Shown: positions 1 to 6,902 of the stretch, piece by piece
Layout of the letters: every line of letters starts with the position of its first letter
Numbering within the stretch: position 1 is the stretch's first letter
Position numbers and translations under genes: made by a program
Origin: Nostoc piscinale CENA21
GTDB lineage: Bacteria; Cyanobacteriota; Cyanobacteriia; Cyanobacteriales; Nostocaceae
Reading direction: 5' to 3'
Length of the DNA stretch: 64,000 nt
Assembly: GCF_001298445.1 (NCBI RefSeq)
Contig: NZ_CP012036.1
Coordinates: forward strand, 6,387,525 to 6,451,524
The notes under the pieces: model-generated
Seen by the model: the letters and a program-made list of their open reading frames with translations, nothing else
What the model was told of the DNA's origin: nothing
Databases searched by the model: none

Positions 1-698
1 GTTTTGATTTGCCGATTAGTGTGGGTATTTTAGCGGCTTCTGAGCAAATTAATGCTGATTTATTAGGAGATTATTTATTCTTGGGTGAGGTTTCCCTGGA
101 TGGAAGTCTGCGCCCTGTGGCTGGGGTTTTACCCATTGCTGCGACTGCTAAAAAAATGGGAATTGCAGGTTTAGTTGTGCCTGCTGATAATGCCCAAGAG
201 GCGGCTGTAGTAGAAGGATTAGCTGTTTATGGTTGTAAAAGTATATCGGAAGTAGTTGATTTATTAAATAATCCTGGACGTTATCAACCTGTGCAGATCA
301 ATAATGTCGCAGATATGGTACAAGTATCTTATGCGATCGCCGATCTGCACGATGTCAAAGGACAAGCTCATGGACGGCGGGCTTTAGAAATTGCGGCGGC
401 TGGCGGGCATAATCTGATATTTGTCGGGCCTCCAGGAAGCGGGAAAACGATGTTAGCCAGACGCTTGTCAGGAATTTTGCCACCCTTGGAATTTTCGGAA
501 GCCTTGGAAGTAACGCGGATTCATTCTGTCGCTGGATTATTAAAAAATCGTGGTTCTTTAGTGCGCGATCGCCCTTTTCGCAGTCCCCACCATTCCGCAT
601 CCGGCCCTTCTTTGGTTGGTGGCGGTAGTTTTCCCCGTCCTGGTGAAATATCTTTATCTCACAGAGGTATATTATTTCTGGACAGCTTGACGACATAA
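1..698 (+). pseudogene. comM: ComM / YifB-type Mg-chelatase-like AAA+ ATPase, 5' part, interrupted
   Basis: ComM is a hexameric AAA+ helicase that drives branch migration of incoming DNA during natural transformation. The frame is open from the window edge (base 3, reading [10 protein letters not shown]), so the true start lies upstream. The lon-protease-like N-terminal region ([18 protein letters not shown]) is followed by the Walker A motif GPPGSGKT at about 423-446 and the family segment [17 protein letters not shown]. Translation then runs HRGILFLD and departs from the family (normally LFLDELTEF), stopping as SLTT. The sensor, arginine-finger and C-terminal parts, including the usual NPCPCG motif, are not found anywhere in the window. 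The gene is therefore split by the mobile element that follows. Family assignment is firm; excision to restore the gene is only a hypothesis. Confidence 0.9.
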
Positions 699-700
699 AA
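676..700. other. Probable left attachment junction of the integrated element in comM
   Basis: Homology to ComM ends after the codons for LFLD at about 672-683. The next bases read GACAGCTTGACG, where intact comM genes encode D-E-L-T-E. The crossover of the neighbouring serine recombinase therefore probably lies within these bases. No matching right-hand copy is seen in the window, so the core cannot be defined exactly. Confidence 0.5.
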
Positions 701-726
701 ACAGAAAATCTGTACAGATTTTCTGT
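701..726. promoter_or_regulatory. Perfect 26-bp palindrome upstream of PadR-like gene, with overlapping -10
   Basis: Two 13-bp arms (ACAGAAAATCTGT and its exact complement) meet without a spacer. The sequence TATAAT at 726-731 overlaps the right arm, and the PadR-like start codon follows at 755. A dimeric repressor bound here would block the promoter, so this is a candidate operator for autoregulation by the PadR-like protein. A role as a recombinase-binding site is an alternative, because the integration junction is only about 10-20 bp away. Confidence 0.6.
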
Positions 727-754
727 ATAATTAGATGTTGTAACAATTAATCCT

Positions 755-1063
755 ATGAGTGGAATAGCATTGTCAGCACTTGAAGAAGAGGTGCTGATAT
801 ACATTTCAGGAAAGCGCGTTTACGGGTTACAGGTTATAGACGCGATCGCTTCCTTGAGTGAGGGGAAAAGGCCGGGCGTAGCAGGTACTTATTACCCAAT
901 CTTTTCGAGACTAGAAGAAAGAGGACTATTGAAGAGTGCTTGGGGAGACTCGGATATTGCCGCTAGGCGCAAGTATTACGAGATTACAAAACAAGGTATA
1001 GAGGCATTGCAGGAGAAAGACGCATATAGAAGGAGGCTTGCAAGTGAATGCAGCGAAGCCTAG
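755..1063 (+). CDS. PadR-family transcriptional regulator
   Basis: This 102-residue winged-helix protein matches the PadR N-terminal domain: SALEEEVLIYIS, then GLQVIDAIAS, the recognition segment GTYYPIFSRLEERGLLKS, and the wing RRKYYEITKQG. PadR proteins are dimeric repressors, often autoregulatory. It is the first gene of the left end of the element, downstream of a perfect palindrome with an overlapping -10 box, and it overlaps the HNH gene (start 1044) by 20 nt. By position it may control the recombination module (HNH plus serine recombinase). The family call is good; its target is inferred. Confidence 0.75.
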   Translation: MSGIALSALEEEVLIYISGKRVYGLQVIDAIASLSEGKRPGVAGTYYPIFSRLEERGLLKSAWGDSDIAARRKYYEITKQGIEALQEKDAYRRRLASECSEA

Positions 1064-1679
1064 AGATTGTAGTGTAAGCCGTCAGGTACTAACTAGAGAT
1101 AGAGGTATTTGTCAGTGCTGTGGGTATGTTGAAAATCCGGAAGTACACCACATCCAGCCAGTTATTTATGGTGGAATGGCAACGCCAAATAACCTAATAA
1201 CACTTTGTGCAGAGTGCCATAAATTTGCCCCAGATAAACCCGAACATTTCCTTGCTTATCAAAAATCAGGTGGCGCTAGGTGGCAGAGATTTGCAGGGTA
1301 TTTATTAATGCAAGAAGCGGAATTTAGTCCAAAAACCACCGCCGAGGAAATAAAAAAAGCAGTTACACAGTTTAGGCTATCAACCTTTGAGAATAACTAC
1401 AAAGAACGTGAATTAGTCTCAAAGAGTCCAAGGCTTAGTAGAACAGCCTGGCTAAAAGAAAATATTTTGGCGTTGTTAAACCAAGACGCAGAGAAATGGT
1501 TGACTAGAGCAGAGATTTTTAATTACCTAACCAAATTAGAAAGTGGCGAAAGTATTAACGCAGGCACTTTTTCTATGGTTTTATACCAAATGCACGTCGA
1601 TGGACGCATAGAAAAAAGCACAATCACCAAGCGAAATCCCACAAAAACATTAGCTATATACAAGGCACTAAATGGCTAA
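1044..1679 (+). CDS. HNH endonuclease-domain protein
   Basis: The first about 70 residues carry an HNH/zinc motif: CQCCG, then HHIQPVIYGG, then NNLITLCAECH (CxxC, HH, N, CxxCH). The remaining about 140 residues look like a winged-helix or recombinase-accessory region (WLTRAEIFNYLTKL, FSMVLYQMHVDGRIEK). GTG at 1044 is chosen because AGGAGG (1031-1036) sits 7 nt upstream; a TTG at 1038 in the same frame is only 1 nt from it. The gene overlaps its neighbours at both ends and ends 8 nt inside the recombinase gene, so the three are probably co-transcribed. A role in processing element DNA or in defence is plausible, but unproven. Confidence 0.75.
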   Translation: MNAAKPRDCSVSRQVLTRDRGICQCCGYVENPEVHHIQPVIYGGMATPNNLITLCAECHKFAPDKPEHFLAYQKSGGARWQRFAGYLLMQEAEFSPKTTAEEIKKAVTQFRLSTFENNYKERELVSKSPRLSRTAWLKENILALLNQDAEKWLTRAEIFNYLTKLESGESINAGTFSMVLYQMHVDGRIEKSTITKRNPTKTLAIYKALNG

Positions 1680-3109
1680 AACTATAGGCTACGCAAGGGT
1701 TTCAAGCCGCGAGCAAGCACTAGATTCTCATGCCTTAGAACAACAAAAAGAGCGATTAAAATTAGCTGGTGCAGAAGAAATATATGTTGACGTTGAGTCA
1801 GGGTACAAAGGGCGAAAGCGATCGCAGTTAGAACAAGTAATGAACCTAGTGCGATCGCGCCAAGTCTCAGAAGTGATTGTTACTAGGATTGACAGACTAT
1901 CCCGCAAGGGCAAGCAATCGTTTGCTTTATTTGATGATTTCTTGGAAGCTGGCGTTACTTTGAGGGCGTTGGATGAGCCGTTTGACTTATCAAGCCCATC
2001 GGGTAAATTTGCGGCGGGGATGCTGGCGGTTTTAGCACAGCATCATTCAGATCAGAAATCGCAAGCGGTAAAACATGGGTGGCAGCATCTTCGTAACCGC
2101 AAGGTGGCCATGAATCCGCCTTTCGGTTACTGCAAGGTTGACGATGGATACAGGTTAGATTATCAGCCGTTTTTGTGTCTGCTATCCAATAAAGAAGAGC
2201 GATCGCGGGGTGAAGTTGCGATTGAGATTATTAAGGCATTTTTCGAGGGGCGATCGCTCCGGTCATGCTTGAGGATTATTAATGAGCGATACGGCATTCA
2301 GACTTTTGCTCACCACCACAAAACAGGCGGGTTACTGACCAGGGGACTATTTAGGTTTAGTGCTGGGGGGTTAAGAAATTGGCTAACGTCGCCCGTGCTT
2401 CGGGGGCATACTTGCTATCTACGAAATAGGGGTAAGGCAAGCGCAGATATTCACTACAATACTCACCCAGACCAAGCAATTCTCACTGAATTACAACTGC
2501 AAGAAATTGAGCAGATGCTTACCCATAACCGACAGGTGCGGGGCTATGGGCAGAAAGGGCAGAAATACCCCTTGTCTGGTCTGGTGTTTTGTGGTGAGTG
2601 CCGCAGTTCTTGTTATAGCTGTAAAGGTAGTAGGGGCAAGAATCAACCAGGATACAACTATTATTTCCAGTGCAAAAATTGGCGGGTTCGCAGCTGCAAT
2701 CAAAAAAAAAGTAGTGGCGATGCACAAAATTGAAGATGCTGTGATTGCGGAATTAGTGAAAGCAGCTTCTAAGATTGCTGATTTGGCTCAAGAACCAGAG
2801 ATTGAGATTGAGTCGATTGAGGTTAGGGAGTTAAGGCAGCAGTTGAGCGGGTTGTCTTTACTGGGGAGTAATCCAGCAATCGAGAAGGCCAAAAAAGATA
2901 TTGAAAATCAAATTGAGGGGTTGAAAATTCAACAAAAAACCCACAATAGCAAGTCAGAAGGGAATAGAGACTTGCTATTGTGGGCGTTTTCTGATGCTAG
3001 TTGTTGGCGTGATACGGAGAACGAACAAAAAATAGTCGTCTATAAAAGTTTAGTCGAAAGAATCGTAATTAGGGATGGGGTGGTTGAGTCAATTACTTTG
3101 AAGGTTTAG
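1672..3109 (+). CDS. XisF-like large serine recombinase (apparent frameshift at A9)
   Basis: The N-terminal resolvase domain has the nucleophile motif YARVSSREQ (Ser11) and RIDRLSRKG. A recombinase domain follows (about 150-300), then a zinc ribbon (LVFCGEC...CKNWRVRSC), then a C-terminal coiled coil ending LVERIVIRDGVVESITLKV. This layout resembles XisF, which excises the fdxN element in Anabaena heterocysts. The frame breaks at an A9 run (2702-2710): the first frame stops at 2733 and the second continues to 3109. Removing one A gives one protein of 478 residues. The enzyme most likely integrated, and could excise, this element from comM. The break may be a sequencing error, a real mutation, or a slippage site. 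Confidence 0.85.
2940..2984. terminator. Strong hairpin inside the recombinase 3' coding region, probable minus-strand terminator
   Basis: A perfect 16-bp inverted repeat (arms 2940-2955 and 2969-2984, loop 13 nt) lies in the recombinase coiled-coil coding region. On the minus strand it is followed directly by TTTTTTG, the form of an intrinsic terminator. The long minus-strand operon ends at 3089, about 105 nt earlier in its direction of transcription. On the plus strand it is followed by CGTTTTC, so weak bidirectional activity is possible. Confidence 0.7.
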
Positions 3110-3271
3110 CACTGCGACTAAATCCCTGCCTCCTCGCAAATCTTTGACTCGCTCATCTTGGGCCACAACAGATGCAGCAGACGCGATCGCTTGCAGTCGC
3201 TTTAATTCTTCTTGAGTTTTACGGTTGAGGTGGGCGATCGCTATTTCGTTTAATACTTGTTGAATACTCAT
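3089..3271 (-). CDS. Small hypothetical protein, last gene of the element operon
   Basis: This is a 60-residue, largely helical protein (LNEIAIAHLNRKTQEELKRLQ) with no recognised domain. Its ATG overlaps the TGA of the upstream gene (ATGA), the usual arrangement in this operon, which supports translation. It converges with and overlaps the recombinase gene by 21 nt. Its start region (MSIQQVLNEIAIAHLN) resembles that of the DUF7694-like gene at 4464 (MSISQLVKDCERLAIASLN). Both follow genes with near-identical 3' ends. Confidence 0.55.
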   Translation of the reverse strand: MSIQQVLNEIAIAHLNRKTQEELKRLQAIASAASVVAQDERVKDLRGGRDLVAVLNLQSN

Positions 3272-3321
3272 ACGTCATCCCCGTCAAAATCGTTTGGAAC
3301 TTCAAATTCGCCCTTAGCTAA
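3263..3321 (-). repeat. 59-bp direct repeat, copy 1
   Basis: This segment matches 4456-4514 with only three visible mismatches. It spans the 3' end of one gene (encoding GLAKGEFEVPNDFDGDDV), the ATGA stop/start overlap, and the first codons of the next gene. It marks a local duplication or recombination scar. Confidence 0.75.
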
Positions 3322-4008
3322 ACCAAGTAATCGTTGCCACTTTGTTTCCGTGTCGTGTCCATCCCACTTCCTTGTGTAGGGAGGAAGAAAGCTAAATAAA
3401 GGTAATTCGCTACTGTGGATGTGAAAGCTTACTTGACCGTTAGGCGTGTCAATAAAGATGATGTTTCGCCATTCTTCGGATTCGCTGTCATCCTGTCCAA
3501 TCCCTACTGTTAAGCCAGAAGTAAAGGCTAGTCGGCAGTAAGCGGCGAGCATTTTATTACGCTCTGAATAAGCTAGGTTTTTCGCAACATTCGCTACTTT
3601 GGCTTTGTATGCGTCTAGAGTTTCTAGATTGGAGGTGATGCCGATACTGCCTTGACTCATTTTGAGTCGGTATTGAGAGATCGCGCCAAGTTCATCATTT
3701 GACTGAATATGCACAGCATCACCTTGGCACCAGTAGCCACCATTACCGTGCATTGCTTTTATTTGTTCAGAGGTTAATGTCATAGCTGTTAGGGTCTTAG
3801 GTTTTGCTTCCCCTATCTCGTACCAAGAAGACAGGGTTTTCTTTGCTGTAGCGACCGCTTCTTCTTCGCTATCTCTATGCAATCCATGAACAGGAGAGTC
3901 GTCCTCAAAAATTGTTATTGAGTAACCGAGATCAGGAAACCTTTCACTAGGCGATCGCACCTCTGCTTTGTATCTACCAAGTTCAAATAATTTTGTTAAT
4001 TGCTTCAT
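3268..4008 (-). CDS. Hypothetical element protein with WDGH-type motif
   Basis: This 246-residue protein has no clear family. The segment FHIHSSELPLFSFLPPYTRK followed by WDGHDTETKWQRLL resembles a short motif (WDGHxTxEKxxR) seen in many phage and element-encoded proteins of unknown function. The N-terminus (LGYSITIFEDDSPVHGLHRDSEEEAV) is alpha/beta in character. The C-terminal tail GLAKGEFEVPNDFDGDDV is almost identical to that of the gene ending at 4461. It overlaps the gene downstream by 4 nt and starts directly after the DUF7694-like gene. An operon role is clear; the function is not. Confidence 0.65.
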   Translation of the reverse strand: MKQLTKLFELGRYKAEVRSPSERFPDLGYSITIFEDDSPVHGLHRDSEEEAVATAKKTLSSWYEIGEAKPKTLTAMTLTSEQIKAMHGNGGYWCQGDAVHIQSNDELGAISQYRLKMSQGSIGITSNLETLDAYKAKVANVAKNLAYSERNKMLAAYCRLAFTSGLTVGIGQDDSESEEWRNIIFIDTPNGQVSFHIHSSELPLFSFLPPYTRKWDGHDTETKWQRLLGLAKGEFEVPNDFDGDDV

Positions 4009-4464
4009 TCAAATCCTCCCAAACTTCCTAAAATCAGGCAGCGGATTACCATCCAAACAGTGCCAAAAGTGTAGAACTTCGGCAATGTTGACGTATTCTT
4101 CTTGAGGTGGAAAGTATTGGATATAGGGCAAGTTGCCAAAAAATAGCCTGCATATTTTTTGAGCTTCATAATAATCAGGAATGGTTCGCTTTTTACCCTG
4201 CTGCTTTTTAGAAATAGATATATGCAGCCATAATTTATCGTCATTCTCCAAACAAAGGGTGTAACCGACCAAGAACCTAGGCGCTGAAAAACCAGATTCC
4301 AGCGATCCTTCCCACCAAGAACCAATATCTGTTTTTTGTTCAAGCTTCCACCTGTCTGGAAGCTGAGGGAGTGGTAGTTTTTCGCCGTATCCACGTTGCT
4401 GATAAGTATTGAGCGAGGCGATCGCCAAGCGTTCACAATCTTTTACTAGTTGAGAAATACTCAT
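4009..4464 (-). CDS. DUF7694-like phage protein
   Basis: This 151-residue protein carries the pattern of a small phage family: LWLHISISKK, PDYYEAQKICRLFFG, YIQYFPPQEEYVNI, then HFWHCLDGNPLPDF near the C-terminus. No enzymatic role is known for that family. Its start ATG overlaps the stop of the upstream gene at 4461 (ATGA). The alternative frame at 4005-4436 was judged a shadow, because it lacks the motif and breaks the overlap pattern. The family match is from memory of the motif, so moderately sure. Confidence 0.7.
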   Translation of the reverse strand: MSISQLVKDCERLAIASLNTYQQRGYGEKLPLPQLPDRWKLEQKTDIGSWWEGSLESGFSAPRFLVGYTLCLENDDKLWLHISISKKQQGKKRTIPDYYEAQKICRLFFGNLPYIQYFPPQEEYVNIAEVLHFWHCLDGNPLPDFRKFGRI

Positions 4465-4514
4465 ACGTCATCCCCGTCAAAATCTTTTGGAACTTCAAAT
4501 TCACCCTTAGCCAA
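4456..4514 (-). repeat. 59-bp direct repeat, copy 2
   Basis: Partner of 3263-3321 in the same orientation, also spanning a gene-end/gene-start junction and encoding GLAKGEFEVPKDFDGDDV. Confidence 0.75.
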
Positions 4515-5159
4515 TCCAGAGGGTCGAATCTTTACAAACCTCGCCACGTCATCCTTGGGAGTTAAAAAGTTATTTAATTCCCGCGCCCAACTATACAAAA
4601 CATCTTCAGGTGGGTGGTAAATTACGTGCGGTGCAGCGATCGCGGCATTCCTAGAATCAACAAGGGTATTGCCAAATTCATGCCTGTAAATACACCAGAT
4701 TTCTTCTGTTTCTGAATCTTTGACAAAATCAGAACGAAATTCAGATCCTGAATCTGGTATCCACACGCTATTGGATACACACATAATTTGATATTTACCA
4801 CCTTTGAAATGCTGGTAAAACTCACCTTCTTTTGGCTGGTTTGGGATACCTAAATAAGAGGGCGATCGCTCCCATACTTCTATAGAGCCTAATTGCGGAT
4901 CTTGCTCTAAATGTGGGACAAAATTGCGTTTAGCTAAGTAATTAGCCATTCTCTCCAAGGGAGTAGAAACGGCTACACGCAAACCCATGATTTCAATCGC
5001 TTTGATCAACTCAGATAAATTGCCTTGATTGGGCTGTTTTGATATCAGAAAAGAAAATACAATCCTTCCGTTGTTTCGCCACAGCCAACCACCGAATCTA
5101 TCTGAAGTAAACCCAATAGTTTGAGCAAATTCACTACTGGGGTGAATGATTTCATTCAT
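4461..5159 (-). CDS. Hypothetical protein with DUF1653-like C-terminal domain
   Basis: The N-terminal half (FGGWLWRNNGRIVFSFLIS, then LIKAIEIMGLRVAVSTPLERM, NYLAKRNFVPH) has an alpha/beta pattern faintly like GNAT acetyltransferases, which is only a suggestion. The C-terminal half carries GEFYQHFKGGKYQIM and a downstream YRHEFGNTLVDSRNA, matching the short DUF1653 domain (G-x-Y-x-HFKG-x-x-Y). The tail repeats the GLAKGEFEVP...DFDGDDV segment of the gene at 3268. It overlaps both neighbours by 4 nt, as expected for coupled translation in this operon. Confidence 0.6.
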   Translation of the reverse strand: MNEIIHPSSEFAQTIGFTSDRFGGWLWRNNGRIVFSFLISKQPNQGNLSELIKAIEIMGLRVAVSTPLERMANYLAKRNFVPHLEQDPQLGSIEVWERSPSYLGIPNQPKEGEFYQHFKGGKYQIMCVSNSVWIPDSGSEFRSDFVKDSETEEIWCIYRHEFGNTLVDSRNAAIAAPHVIYHPPEDVLYSWARELNNFLTPKDDVARFVKIRPSGLAKGEFEVPKDFDGDDV

Positions 5160-6073
5160 ACCGCCTCCAGTGGATGAGGGAATTTTAATAGGGGATGATT
5201 AACAGTCAACCCGATTGGGGTTGGTGTCGGTAGTGAAATAAATATTTTTCTTACATGCACTCTCCTAGTTTGCACTTTCCCCGTGCGCTCAAGTCTGCGA
5301 ACTGTTTGCAAAATAAAACTAGGATGGTAAGGCAGCAGAGAGCGTAAATGATTTAATTCAATCTCTTTGTAATCGCCAACTATTTTGAGTATTTCTTGGA
5401 TTGCAAAACCGCGCTTAATTTCAACACCTTTGTTTTCATGCTCGTTAACAATATGGCGGATTGTTTGTCGTTTAAAGCCAGTAACTTTTACCATGTGCTT
5501 TATAAATTCGGCTTTTGGTTTTTGGGTGATTTTCATCTGCTCTAGTACGAACTCTTTCAAATTATTGGAGCGATCGCTTGAAGATAGAATATGAAAGCCT
5601 TTCTGTTTCAAAACATCAAGATAGTGGACAACTGTGTGTTTATTTATCCCCAATTCGTGTGATGTTTTGGCAGCGTAATTAAGGTTAATCAGGGAGCGCC
5701 AAGTATTAGTAGATTGGTAAATTAGGTACTCAATTTCTGTTAGCGTTATTCCATTGACGGTAAAAGTTTTGGGTGAGTACCCACACTTTAGTCCCTTCTC
5801 TTTTAACCTACAGGCGATCGCTTTGACTTTTTTGTAGTCAAGTCCAAGGGATTGAGCAGTTAGTACTACGAAGTTTGGTTTATGCTGCAAAGATTCAATT
5901 GTTTTATAGATACGCCACTCCAAAAATGTAAGAAGAGTTGAGCGCATTTGATTGATGCAGTTTTGGCAGACTTTTCTATTATCTGTTGGATGCCTTGCTG
6001 CTAGTTTCCCAATTTCTAGGCAACTGGAGCATTTAATTAGTTCATCTGAGTCTGCTTTTATTAGGATAATCAT
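5156..6073 (-). CDS. Putative zinc-finger, multi-HTH DNA-binding protein
   Basis: This 305-residue basic protein has an N-terminal four-cysteine cluster (CSSC at about 15-18 and CQNC at about 36-39), probably one zinc site. Repeated helix-turn-helix-like segments follow: LTAQSLGLDYKKVKAIACRL, AAKTSHELGINKHTVVHYLDVL, KVTGFKRQTIRHIVNEH and SFILQTVRRLERTGKV. This suggests a DNA-binding regulator or replication accessory factor made of several winged helices. I do not recognise the family. It starts 2 nt after the next upstream gene and overlaps the downstream gene by 4 nt. Confidence 0.65.
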   Translation of the reverse strand: MIILIKADSDELIKCSSCLEIGKLAARHPTDNRKVCQNCINQMRSTLLTFLEWRIYKTIESLQHKPNFVVLTAQSLGLDYKKVKAIACRLKEKGLKCGYSPKTFTVNGITLTEIEYLIYQSTNTWRSLINLNYAAKTSHELGINKHTVVHYLDVLKQKGFHILSSSDRSNNLKEFVLEQMKITQKPKAEFIKHMVKVTGFKRQTIRHIVNEHENKGVEIKRGFAIQEILKIVGDYKEIELNHLRSLLPYHPSFILQTVRRLERTGKVQTRRVHVRKIFISLPTPTPIGLTVNHPLLKFPHPLEAV

Positions 6074-6075
6074 AT

Positions 6076-6633
6076 TTAGTCTCTGCTTAAATATGGTTCA
6101 ATAGCATCTTTGTCAACTGCGCAATAAGTAATTTCGTCGGGGCGATCGCTCTGCCATCTGATTGATTCTTGGCATCCTGGTAGATCGAACGATGCACAAA
6201 TTGAATCTCTGTACGGCCAAACACTTAGATTGGTTGAGACTGAAAACTTCTTAAGTAGATACTCCTTGGTTTCGACGATACGCTGCACTCTGGCTTTGTA
6301 TTTGTTGTGGCATCTGTGACTGCAAAAAAGGATTTTCTCTAGTACGACTACATCCATCGGCTTATCTTCGTCGTAGTCCCAAGCTTCGCTATCAACTTTC
6401 TTAAAGCATTCATAACACTCAAACCACCAGCCATCTTTTAGCAGATCGGAGACAGGAACATAACCTTGATGGGCATAGCAATCATACTTGGGTTCGCGCT
6501 TAACCTCCCATTCTTCTCTGTCAACACTGAACACTTCTCTTAATGTTAAAAACTGAATTCGTGCTTCATCTTCGTTGCTTAACATGTAAGCCTGTGACTC
6601 AAGAAAATTTGGTTTAAACAATCGCTTTTTCAT
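6076..6633 (-). CDS. Hypothetical protein with CxxC zinc motif
   Basis: ATG at 6633 is preferred over an in-frame ATG at 6645, because it makes the ATGA overlap with the stop of the upstream gene (6630). The 185-residue protein has FECYECFKK and, about 30 residues on, FCSHRCHNKYKAR: a C2-C2/CxxxC treble-clef-like zinc site flanked by a basic helix. The remainder is not recognised. Such small zinc-binding proteins are common in phage early operons, where they often bind DNA or host proteins; that role here is inference. Confidence 0.65.
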   Translation of the reverse strand: MKKRLFKPNFLESQAYMLSNEDEARIQFLTLREVFSVDREEWEVKREPKYDCYAHQGYVPVSDLLKDGWWFECYECFKKVDSEAWDYDEDKPMDVVVLEKILFCSHRCHNKYKARVQRIVETKEYLLKKFSVSTNLSVWPYRDSICASFDLPGCQESIRWQSDRPDEITYCAVDKDAIEPYLSRD

Positions 6634-6902
6634 TTCAATTCCCACTCCTGGCGTGCTTTTTCGTATGCTTCTATGGTTAAAAAATCGTCGGGGTCGGGCG
6701 GTTCAATTCTGGGGTCAAAAAATATAGTTGCTTGCCCAGATTCCTCAATCAATCTTGGCGTATCGCCAAAGTGTTCAGGGTTCCATCTATCGGCATCTGC
6801 AAGCTCTCCCCATTCTTGCTCTTCAAATCCATTCGCAAAATTAGAGCAATCAAACATTTCCATGAGCGTGTAATTGTCGCGGATAGGAAATTCAATACTC
6901 AA
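6630..6902 (-). CDS. Small protein of the WNPxHFG module family (stand-alone copy)
   Basis: This 90-residue acidic protein has residues 41-88 (RWNPEHFGDTPRLIEESGQ, IFFDPRIEPPDPDDF, then IEAYEKARQEWE) repeating almost exactly the N-terminus of the reading frame starting at 11234 (TWNPAHFGEIPRQIESDGQ, EPPEPDDF, RAWEEWE). The element therefore carries two paralogous copies of an unrecognised module. Here it stands alone; at 11234 it leads into the methyltransferase region. It overlaps both neighbours by 4 nt. It may be a partner or regulator of the DNA-modification protein, but that rests only on position. Confidence 0.65.
   Translation of the reverse strand: MSIEFPIRDNYTLMEMFDCSNFANGFEEQEWGELADADRWNPEHFGDTPRLIEESGQATIFFDPRIEPPDPDDFLTIEAYEKARQEWELK

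Noticed and set aside
355..804. 149-residue minus-strand frame crossing the comM junction
   Set aside because: Antisense shadow of comM and PadR, with no protein-like features.
4005..4436. 143-residue frame on the minus strand
   Set aside because: It overlaps the DUF7694-like gene in another frame, lacks motifs and does not fit the ATGA overlap pattern.
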